Assembly: GCA_002361535.1 (NCBI GenBank)
Contig: DETG01000062.1
Span: forward strand, 1 to 10,529
DNA: 10,529 bases
Source of the DNA: Prevotella sp. UBA3294
GTDB taxonomy: Bacteria; Bacteroidota; Bacteroidia; Bacteroidales; Bacteroidaceae
Reading direction: 5' to 3'
This document shows, piece after piece, positions 1 through 5,118 of this stretch (the first letter of the stretch is position 1; each line of letters begins with the position of its first letter). The position numbers and the translations under genes are program-made. The notes under the pieces were generated by a model that worked only from the letters and a program-made list of their open reading frames with translations, had not been told where the DNA came from and ran no database searches.

Positions 1-77
1 AGGTTGTCTTGCGGGACAACAATATCATACAAACCACTATATTCACTCAATATCAACTCTTGTTCCTGAGATAGCAT
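1..77 (-). CDS. Transposase N-terminus, probably IS1182 family (cut by the left edge)
   Basis: The first 25 codons of a leftward gene are visible, starting at the ATG whose complement is at 75-77. The peptide opens MLSQEQELILSEY and continues to VVPQDN at the edge. From memory this opening, with a YDIVVP(Q/K)(D/N)xLLR-like block, is typical of IS1182-family DDE transposases in Bacteroidetes. These catalyse cut-and-paste or copy movement of the element and are usually around 450-550 residues long. The catalytic core lies outside the window, so whether the gene is intact cannot be judged. The start is supported by a well-formed Bacteroidetes promoter about 20 bases upstream and by the absence of another in-frame ATG. 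The family assignment rests on a short recognised N-terminus only, and another Bacteroidetes transposase family remains possible. Confidence 0.62.
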   Translation of the reverse strand, partial: MLSQEQELILSEYSGLYDIVVPQDN

Positions 78-97
78 AACCTTTAAGTTTTATGCTA

Positions 98-129
98 TAA
101 AGGTACAAAAAAATCTGCACATAGCCAAA
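98..129 (-). promoter_or_regulatory. Bacteroidetes-type promoter of the transposase
   Basis: Read on the minus strand, a -33 box TTTG (129-126) is followed by exactly 20 bases and then TACCTTTA (105-98), which fits the Bacteroidetes -7 consensus TAnnTTTG at seven of eight positions. Transcription would start near 91-93, giving a leader of roughly 15 bases before the transposase ATG at 77. The -33 box sits in the loop of the adjoining hairpin. Confidence 0.6.
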
Positions 130-150
130 CTATTTCATGACTATGTGCAG
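107..150 (-). terminator. Hairpin with T-tract facing incoming transcription at the IS edge
   Basis: CTGCACATAG at 115-124 and CTATGTGCAG at 141-150 form a perfect 10-bp inverted repeat with a 16-base loop. On the minus strand the hairpin is followed by A and then seven T residues (113-107), the form of an intrinsic terminator. It lies between the leftward chromosomal operon ending at 516 and the transposase start. It would therefore stop read-through into the transposase, and may also be the effective terminator of that operon. The role is inferred; the structure is seen directly. Confidence 0.55.
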
Positions 151-162
151 CCTTTAATTGTT

Positions 163-186
163 AAAAAGAGTCTATAGGGACTTTTT
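163..186. repeat. Imperfect 24-bp palindrome near the presumed IS end
   Basis: AAAAAG (163-168), CTATAG (172-177) and CTTTTT (181-186) are symmetric about one centre, with two mismatched triplets between them. It may be part of the terminal inverted repeat of the insertion sequence or of its insertion site. Nothing else in the window tests this. Confidence 0.35.
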
Positions 187-515
187 CAGTGCCTTCCTGA
201 CAAGTTCGCCTCTATTTATCATTCTATTCATGTTTTGCTTGTTTCAAATAGAAACTTGATGTAGTACAATCTGTACGGATGTCGTGCACTTTTTGTGCAG
301 CCATGTGGTGCCACTTGTGCAAGTGTGGTGCACACTTTGTGCAGATGTGTTGCACACTTTGTGCAGATGTGTTGCACACTTTGTGCAAAGGCCTTGCTTC
401 GTTTGTGCAATCCTTCCGCGGCATTTCTGCGATCATCAGCTTTCGAAAACTCTCCTTGTTCCGCATCCCACAAAGGTTTAGTAAGTGAAACATACGAAAT
501 GGGAATCATCCTATA
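187..515. other. Gene-free stretch between the insertion sequence and the leftward operon
   Basis: No credible gene was found. The open frames across this stretch arise because the 22-base repeat unit contains no stop codon in any frame on either strand, and the predicted peptides repeat with the DNA period. Apart from the repeat array at 278-409, the only structure seen is a short GTTTC-AAATA-GAAAC hairpin at 241-255. No convincing intrinsic terminator follows the stop codon of the leftward operon at 516. The bases from 410 to 515 show nothing recognisable. Confidence 0.7.
278..409. repeat. Six-copy 22-bp tandem repeat with internal dyad
   Basis: The array divides cleanly into six 22-base units at 278-299, 300-321, 322-343, 344-365, 366-387 and 388-409. 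Units 4 and 5 are identical (GATGTGTTGCAC followed by ACTTTGTGCA), unit 3 is nearly so, units 1 and 2 are diverged and unit 6 is degenerate. All six end in TTTGTGCA or CTTGTGCA. The best units contain TGCACA-CTT-TGTGCA, a perfect 6-bp dyad with a 3-base centre. Twenty-two bases is about two helical turns, so the dyads lie on one face of the DNA, as in arrays of protein-binding sites. Replication slippage alone would also produce such an array. The function is unknown. Confidence 0.9.
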
Positions 516-1211
516 TTATTGGTGGGAACAGATCGCGTGGAAGAGGGAGTATTCGAACTCCGGATTCATTTTTTCTAACTGACTGATGATGCCTTTCATA
601 TCATCGCGGTGGGAAGCATCTTCGAAAGGACAGTTCTTCAATTGTTGATGGAAACGATGTTCCTGAGCATATTCCTTCAAGAGATGTTCGCGGATGAGGC
701 ACAGCGGACGGATAAGGGTTATCGGGAACTTGTCCATTTGCATCATTGGCTTCATCGTGGCGAACTGTCCTTGGAAGGTGAGGTTCAATAAAGCCGTCTG
801 CATGATATCGTCTTTATTGTGCCCTAAGGCAATCTTATTACATTGGTGTTCACGAGCCACCTCAAAGAGCTTCTTCCTTCTGTACCAGGAACAGAGAAAA
901 CAGTGGGTTTGCCGATGGTCGGTACTCTCATCGAAAGATGTCTCCGTGATGTGTAAGGGGATATTCAGTTTTGAAGCAAAGTCAAGGAGATAGTCCTCGT
1001 CATTCTGATAGGGGATATTAGTCATGCGAACAAATGCTGCCTCAACTTGAAAACGGGGAACAAAGATTCGGGAGCGCTGGGCGAGCAGTTCCAATAGACT
1101 CATGGAATCCTTACCACCAGAGAGTCCTACCAGAATCCTGTCACCCGTCTCGATGAGACCGTAGCGTTTAAGGGCGTCGTTGAACAGTCGTTTAACCTTC
1201 TTCTCTACCAT
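516..1211 (-). CDS. ttcA: TtcA-family tRNA thiolation enzyme (PP-loop ATPase), probable 2-thiocytidine synthetase
   Basis: This 231-residue protein carries the PP-loop SGGKDS at residues 31-36, which in this family adenylates the tRNA base before sulfur transfer, and a GHNKDD block at 130-135. A CFLC pair (Cys104, Cys107) and a lone Cys194 in NCPFEDA match the three cysteines that hold the [4Fe-4S] cluster in TtcA, which thiolates cytidine 32 of certain tRNAs in the cytoplasm. E. coli TtcA is about 311 residues, so this is a short form, but both core blocks and all three cysteines are present. It is the last gene of the leftward operon, beginning three bases after the stop of the PAQR gene, which suggests translational coupling. 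TilS, which makes lysidine, is less likely because TilS lacks these cysteines. The exact tRNA target is inferred. Confidence 0.82.
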   Translation of the reverse strand: MVEKKVKRLFNDALKRYGLIETGDRILVGLSGGKDSMSLLELLAQRSRIFVPRFQVEAAFVRMTNIPYQNDEDYLLDFASKLNIPLHITETSFDESTDHRQTHCFLCSWYRRKKLFEVAREHQCNKIALGHNKDDIMQTALLNLTFQGQFATMKPMMQMDKFPITLIRPLCLIREHLLKEYAQEHRFHQQLKNCPFEDASHRDDMKGIISQLEKMNPEFEYSLFHAICSHQ

Positions 1212-1214
1212 GAC

Positions 1215-1862
1215 CTATACGTATTGCATGAGGATATCCCAGACGGCAATGATATGACAAACTGATCCTGCCAGCACAAAGAAATGGAATACGCTGTGCA
1301 TGTATTTCTTCTTGTTCAGACTATAGAACGCGGCTCCTGTGATGTAGCATATTCCCTCGGCAATGATCCAGATGATAGCGGCAGTACTGACACATGCCAC
1401 CAAAGGTTTGAAAGCCACCAAGACGGAAAGGCCCATCCCGATAAAACAAAAGGTCTCCACGTTGCTGTGTTCTTTCAGACGAATAAAACTGATGGTGGTG
1501 CCGGCGATGGCACACAACCATACGAAGCAGAATAGTGCCCATCCCCAGTAGCCTTGTTCGCGCATGGCAATGAGAGTGATGGGGGAGTAACTACCCGCAA
1601 TATGCCAGTAGATGGCAGCATGATCGAAACGTCGCAATACCTCTTTGGCTTTCAGTCGTCGGGGCATTGCATGGTAGATGGTGGAGGTGATATAGGAACC
1701 GAGCATGCCGAAGAGATAGAGGATGACACCCGTGCGAGCCCATCCGTCACCACCCTTGAAGCACCAGATCAAGAAAATGATGCCTATTACCACACCAAGC
1801 AGAATGCCTGCACCATGCGAACTGCTGTTGATGATCTCCTCTTTCTTGGTATATCTAATCAT
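1215..1862 (-). CDS. trhA: PAQR/hemolysin III family seven-helix membrane protein
   Basis: This 215-residue hydrophobic protein has about seven membrane segments (roughly 20-36, 45-62, 83-100, 106-123, 136-152, 157-178 and 190-211). The PAQR metal-site signature is intact: His64 in STIYH, Asp80 in the FDHAAIY block, and the His189-x3-His193 pair near the C-terminus in FHFFVLAGS. In adiponectin receptors the equivalent histidines hold zinc and act as a lipid hydrolase. In bacteria the family is linked to membrane fluidity homeostasis, and the name hemolysin comes from one early report. The start ATG at 1862 follows a purine-rich AGAGGAGAG on the minus strand, one of the few Shine-Dalgarno-like sites here. 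It lies 42 bases after cobC and three bases before the TtcA-like gene. Its substrate and any link to cobamide synthesis are unknown. Confidence 0.88.
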   Translation of the reverse strand: MIRYTKKEEIINSSSHGAGILLGVVIGIIFLIWCFKGGDGWARTGVILYLFGMLGSYITSTIYHAMPRRLKAKEVLRRFDHAAIYWHIAGSYSPITLIAMREQGYWGWALFCFVWLCAIAGTTISFIRLKEHSNVETFCFIGMGLSVLVAFKPLVACVSTAAIIWIIAEGICYITGAAFYSLNKKKYMHSVFHFFVLAGSVCHIIAVWDILMQYV

Positions 1863-1904
1863 CTCTCCTCTTTATATCACTCCGTTCCATGTTATTGTCA
1901 CAAC

Positions 1905-2480
1905 TCACCCCTGAGTGCAAGCACAATGGCTCTCGCAGTTCTGGGAATCCAGCTCAAACTCCTGAATCCCCCCATAGGGTGTGAGATGGCGGAAACAATC
2001 ATCTTCAGGAAAGAGTCCTGCATACACACCTGCACAGATAAGAACGCCGCCGTGTGCAAAGATAGCAACGTGCTTGTACGGTTGTTTCCTCAGTTCATCC
2101 AGAAAGTTGGCCACTCGGTCATATACGAGGCGATAACTCTCTCCATTGGTGGCTGTGAGATTCATATAGTCTTCATACCACTTGCGGATAGCGGGATCAT
2201 CGCGTTCTATATCTTCATAGAGGCGGTTCTCCCAGTCGCCCATGTTCATCTCTTTCAGACGGTCATCGAGCACGGGGTTCTCATAACCGCAGTATGTGGC
2301 CAGCTTTCTGGCACGTGTCAGTGGAGAGGAGAACACCTTGTCGAAGACGGCATTGCCAAGATTCCGCTTGGTCTCTGCTGCTTCTTGTTCAAAGGTGGCG
2401 GCAACGGGTACATCTGTCCATCCATAGCATGTGCCTTTCGGAACATTCACGGATGTATGTCTGATCATTGTTACTTTCAT
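1905..2480 (-). CDS. cobC: Alpha-ribazole phosphatase (histidine phosphatase family)
   Basis: This 191-residue protein belongs to the histidine phosphatase superfamily. The catalytic RHT motif is at residues 7-9 with His8 as the expected phospho-acceptor. SSPLTRAR at 51-58 supplies Arg56, Glu77 sits in the KEMNMGDWE block, and the second histidine, His143, is in FAHGG. The early CYGWTDVP stretch (18-25) is characteristic of CobC rather than of phosphoglycerate mutase. CobC removes the 5'-phosphate in the last step of nucleotide-loop assembly, from alpha-ribazole phosphate or from adenosylcobalamin phosphate. Its position directly after cobS, 23 bases away, and with cobT and cobU upstream makes this role much more likely than a general phosphatase. 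Confidence 0.9.
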   Translation of the reverse strand: MKVTMIRHTSVNVPKGTCYGWTDVPVAATFEQEAAETKRNLGNAVFDKVFSSPLTRARKLATYCGYENPVLDDRLKEMNMGDWENRLYEDIERDDPAIRKWYEDYMNLTATNGESYRLVYDRVANFLDELRKQPYKHVAIFAHGGVLICAGVYAGLFPEDDCFRHLTPYGGIQEFELDSQNCESHCACTQG

Positions 2481-2503
2481 GTGATTGATTTGAATGGTTC
2501 TGT

Positions 2504-3313
2504 TTACATGGGTAATCTATATAGCTGAGCTGCTACGGTGAGGTAGAAGCTTAGTTCTATGAGCAGGAAAAGAGCGCCGCAGCAGTCACCTGTGTATCCG
2601 TGAATCTTTCTGTTCATGAGATAATAGAGGAAATACATCACGATACAGGGAATGAAGATCAGAAGATCCCAGCGCAGCAGACCGTATGTAGTACCTATAT
2701 ATAATAAAGGTATCATTGGCAGCATACCCTGAATGAACAGACTGATACCCGCCGGTACGCTCATCTTTCTATATATAGTATGATTCTTTGCGGTGTCCTC
2801 GGTACGGGCATAGGGAAGAAACATGATGATCTGTCCTGCCAGCATCTTACTGTAGGCATCACCTGCCAGCACTGCCAAGGCCGCATATCCAGGTGTCACC
2901 GAGTAGAGGGCTGTGTAGAGCAGGGCAAGATAGAGGAATATGCCCAGTACGCCATAGGTGCCGATATGGGAGTCTTTCATGATGGAGAGGATTTTCTCAC
3001 GATTGTTCCCACCGCCGCCGAATCCGTCTAAGAAATCACATAATCCGTCTTCGTGCAGTGCACCTGTCATCAGAATACGGATGACTATGGCAGAAAGCAA
3101 GGCGATGGAGTAGGGGAACACCATACTCCCGAAATAGATGACGGCAGCCATCACACCTCCAGTGAGCCATCCCACCAATGGCCAGTGTTCCACCACCGAC
3201 TTGTAGCATTGCTGTGGCGGCTGATAGAGTCGCCAAAAGGGCAGGCGTGTGAAGAATATCATTGCAGCCCAGATCCGTTGCCACCATTTTGTCTGATCAA
3301 TATTGATTTCCAT
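2504..3313 (-). CDS. cobS: Adenosylcobinamide-GDP ribazoletransferase (cobalamin synthase)
   Basis: This 269-residue integral membrane protein joins adenosylcobinamide-GDP to alpha-ribazole or its phosphate, closing the nucleotide loop of the cobamide. The diagnostic region is near residues 87-121: HEDGLCDFLDGFGG followed by IMKDSHIGTYG, whose acidic residues are thought to hold the metal ion. The N-terminal FTRLPFW (21-27) and the C-terminal TGDCCGA (241-247) are also typical. Several hydrophobic segments lie at about 48-66, 68-84, 122-138, 142-150, 190-208 and 215-232. The length matches the family (about 250-270). It starts 23 bases after cobT. CobC, the next gene, acts on the phosphorylated product or precursor. 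Confidence 0.95.
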   Translation of the reverse strand: MEINIDQTKWWQRIWAAMIFFTRLPFWRLYQPPQQCYKSVVEHWPLVGWLTGGVMAAVIYFGSMVFPYSIALLSAIVIRILMTGALHEDGLCDFLDGFGGGGNNREKILSIMKDSHIGTYGVLGIFLYLALLYTALYSVTPGYAALAVLAGDAYSKMLAGQIIMFLPYARTEDTAKNHTIYRKMSVPAGISLFIQGMLPMIPLLYIGTTYGLLRWDLLIFIPCIVMYFLYYLMNRKIHGYTGDCCGALFLLIELSFYLTVAAQLYRLPM

Positions 3314-3336
3314 GCTTCTTTGTGATAGGTCCTTTA

Positions 3337-4401
3337 TTAAAAATACTTTGTGATTTGGGCATCTTTGAAGTTATTCATCTCGTTCATCATCAGAACAGCA
3401 CTCTGGATGATCGGATAGGAACAGAGAGCCCCTGTTCCTTCTCCTAAGCGCATACCTAATTGTAGCAGTGGTTCGGCATGCATCAGTGCGAGCATCCGTT
3501 TGTGTCCGCTCTCATCACCGCAGTGCCCGAAAATCATATAGGCGAGAACATCGGGATAGAGCTGATAGGCTGCTAAGGCACAGGCAGTCATGATGAAACC
3601 ATCTACCATCACCAGTATCTTCAGCTCGGCAGCTCGCAGCATAGCCCCAATAGCTGCTGCCATCTCAAACCCGGCGAAGTACCTGATAGTCGCAGAAGGA
3701 GGAAGGGTGGTGGAAGGGGAGCTTTTCTCCCTCCATGCCGAATAATGCTGTACGGCAGCATGCAGTATCTTTTTCTTATGTTGGATTCCTGGGGTGTCAA
3801 GACCAGATCCTGCTCCGATACACTCGTCTAAGGGTATCCGTCCGAACAGATGCATCCAGATACTGCTTGGTGAGGTGTTGGCAATGCCCATCTCGCCGAT
3901 ACACAGGATATTACAACCTTCATCATAACAGTCATCCACCAATGCCGCACCAATGTCTATAGCCTTGTCAAACTCCGCCTCGCTCATGGCCGGTTCGTAG
4001 AGGAAGTCCTTCGTCCCGTTAGCAATTTTACGATGGAGGATACCGGGAACATTGCTCAGGTCGTGATCCACGCCCATATCAACGACAAGGAGCTTGAAAC
4101 CATGTTGCCTACAGAACATGTTCACACCCCCACCACCATGGGTGAAGTTGACCATCTGCTGCCAGGTGACATCACGGGGTGAAACACTGACGCCCTCCCG
4201 CTCAATACCATGGTCGCCGCCTAACAGCAGGTGACAAGGATGATGCAGCTCTGGTGACAGGGTTTGCTGTGCCATGCAGATTTGCATCGCCAATGATTCC
4301 AGCCTGCCCAATGAACCCTTAGGCTTGTTCAGGTTATCGATCTTGTCTTGAATCGATGCTTGCAAGTCCTTGTCAGGCTCAACAATCTTAAATCGTCTCA
4401 T
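3337..4401 (-). CDS. cobT: Nicotinate-nucleotide:dimethylbenzimidazole phosphoribosyltransferase
   Basis: This 354-residue cytoplasmic enzyme transfers phosphoribose from nicotinate mononucleotide to a lower-ligand base such as 5,6-dimethylbenzimidazole, giving alpha-ribazole 5'-phosphate. The family blocks appear in order: LNKPKGSLGRLE at 24-35, GGDHGI at 61-66, the glycine-rich FTHGGGGVN near 86-94, GEMGIANTSPSS at 169-180, GSGLDTPG near 198-205, and GEGTGAL with Glu321. This glutamate corresponds to the catalytic Glu317 of Salmonella CobT. The length matches Salmonella CobT (about 356). The gene lies 18 bases after cobU. The start is preceded by a purine-rich AAAGAAAAGACA but no clear Shine-Dalgarno site. 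Which benzimidazole or other base it prefers cannot be read from the sequence. Confidence 0.96.
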   Translation of the reverse strand: MRRFKIVEPDKDLQASIQDKIDNLNKPKGSLGRLESLAMQICMAQQTLSPELHHPCHLLLGGDHGIEREGVSVSPRDVTWQQMVNFTHGGGGVNMFCRQHGFKLLVVDMGVDHDLSNVPGILHRKIANGTKDFLYEPAMSEAEFDKAIDIGAALVDDCYDEGCNILCIGEMGIANTSPSSIWMHLFGRIPLDECIGAGSGLDTPGIQHKKKILHAAVQHYSAWREKSSPSTTLPPSATIRYFAGFEMAAAIGAMLRAAELKILVMVDGFIMTACALAAYQLYPDVLAYMIFGHCGDESGHKRMLALMHAEPLLQLGMRLGEGTGALCSYPIIQSAVLMMNEMNNFKDAQITKYF

Positions 4402-4419
4402 TGTCTTTTCTTTCTTTTC

Positions 4420-4947
4420 TCACTTGATAGTCACCGCAATCCCGCTCACCATCAGAATAACCTGATCAGCTTTGCTGGCAACATATTGGTTCATCCAGCC
4501 TTCTAAGTCGGTAAACCGTCGTTGGATGGCATTATCGCTGACACCGCCACTACCTATTTCGTTGGTCACGAAGATAAAAGTGGCATCCTGCTGGGTGAAC
4601 TTGTCAAACTCTTCCTGAAGATTCTTCAAGGCATCTTCCACCGAGGGCTGCTCCCATTCGTTGGCTGTCCGGTCGAAGAAAAAGTTGGTGCACCAGAGTG
4701 TGATACAGTCAATGACCACCACACGACTGGTAACATTGTGCCTGCTCAGCCATTTCTCTTCTTCAATGTTTGTCCACTGACAGCCTCTCCGCTCTTGGTG
4801 CTTGACAACCCGTTGGCGGAATTCTTCATCCCAGATATGTGCGGTGGCCAGATAAACGGGATGGTCACTCATTTGCAGAGCCATCTTCTCAGCCGTGACA
4901 CTCTTTCCTGAGCGTTGGCCGCCAGTAATCAGTATGATTCTTCTCAT
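4420..4947 (-). CDS. cobU: Adenosylcobinamide kinase / adenosylcobinamide-phosphate guanylyltransferase
   Basis: This bifunctional enzyme phosphorylates adenosylcobinamide and then adds GMP, giving the GDP-activated substrate of CobS. With the start chosen here it is 175 residues, close to Salmonella CobU (about 181). The P-loop GGQRSGKS is at 9-16. His50 in RVVKHQERR matches the guanylylated His46 of Salmonella. The later blocks (VVVIDCITLW, FVTNEIGSGG, then DLEGWMNQYVASKAD and VSGIAVTIK) are all present. The frame stays open upstream to an ATG at 5127, but that adds 60 residues with no counterpart in the family, would run through the promoter at 4956-4986 and would overlap ilvD, so it was rejected. 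An ATG at 4968 is also unlikely because it lies upstream of the promoter's -7 box. It is the first gene of the leftward cob operon. Confidence 0.94.
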   Translation of the reverse strand: MRRIILITGGQRSGKSVTAEKMALQMSDHPVYLATAHIWDEEFRQRVVKHQERRGCQWTNIEEEKWLSRHNVTSRVVVIDCITLWCTNFFFDRTANEWEQPSVEDALKNLQEEFDKFTQQDATFIFVTNEIGSGGVSDNAIQRRFTDLEGWMNQYVASKADQVILMVSGIAVTIK

Positions 4948-4955
4948 TGCAGTGG

Positions 4956-4986
4956 CAAAGGTAAGCATTTTATTCCATAATGCGAA
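4956..4986 (-). promoter_or_regulatory. Probable promoter of the leftward cob operon
   Basis: On the minus strand TTCG (4986-4983) is followed by 19 bases and then TACCTTTG (4963-4956), an exact match to the Bacteroidetes -7 consensus TAnnTTTG. The -33 box matches TTTG at three of four positions. Transcription would start around 4948-4951, immediately before the cobU ATG at 4947. The message would then be leaderless or nearly so, leaving no room for a 5' riboswitch. Confidence 0.55.
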
Positions 4987-5046
4987 GTATTCGTCCTGTT
5001 TTTGCTTACAAATCATCTTGTTCTCAGTTTTTTTGCTTGCTAATTG

Positions 5047-5077
5047 TTGGTGATATGGCAAAAACTCCGTAACTTTG
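5047..5077 (+). promoter_or_regulatory. Promoter of the ilv operon
   Basis: A -33 box TTG (5047-5049) is followed by 20 bases and TAACTTTG (5070-5077), an exact match to the Bacteroidetes -7 consensus TAnnTTTG. Transcription would start near 5084, giving a leader of about 35 bases before ilvD. That is too short for a classical peptide-leader attenuator, and no hairpin or T-box was seen in it. The promoter is divergent from that of cobU about 100 bases away, so one regulator could act on both. Confidence 0.65.
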
Positions 5078-5118
5078 CAGACATTATATAAAAATAAGGT
5101 AAAAAGCGGATAAGCATC

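Larger units (their letters stand above)
1..195. mobile_element. End of an insertion sequence (boundary not resolved)
   Basis: The transposase start, its promoter and the hairpin at 115-150 imply that the window begins inside an insertion sequence whose transposase-proximal end lies a little to the right. The outer boundary is not provable here because the other end is missing. An imperfect palindrome at 163-186 (AAAAAG, CTATAG and CTTTTT in symmetric positions) followed by TCAGTGCC is the best candidate for the terminal region. The end coordinate is therefore a guess to within a few tens of bases. Confidence 0.4.

Noticed and set aside
116..149. Shared hexamers TGCACA and TGTGCA in the IS hairpin and in the 22-bp array
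   Set aside because: The spacing differs (22 versus 3 bases) and these hexamers or their cores also occur inside cobC and ilvD, so a common origin or common binding protein is not supported.
224..582. Five overlapping open frames of 65-95 codons on both strands across the 22-bp repeat array
   Set aside because: The repeat unit has no stop codon in any frame on either strand, so all frames stay open by composition. Since 22 is not a multiple of three, each frame yields the same cysteine- and histidine-rich peptide pieces in rotation. No frame has a convincing start context or family resemblance.
1554..2528. 324-codon open frame on the plus strand opposite trhA and cobC
   Set aside because: It lies antisense to two well-recognised genes with intact motifs and its product resembles no family. 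It is a long shadow frame.
5078..5118. Attenuator or T-box before ilvD
   Set aside because: The leader is only about 35 bases from the predicted start. It has no hairpin, no run of branched-chain codons and no T-box sequence.
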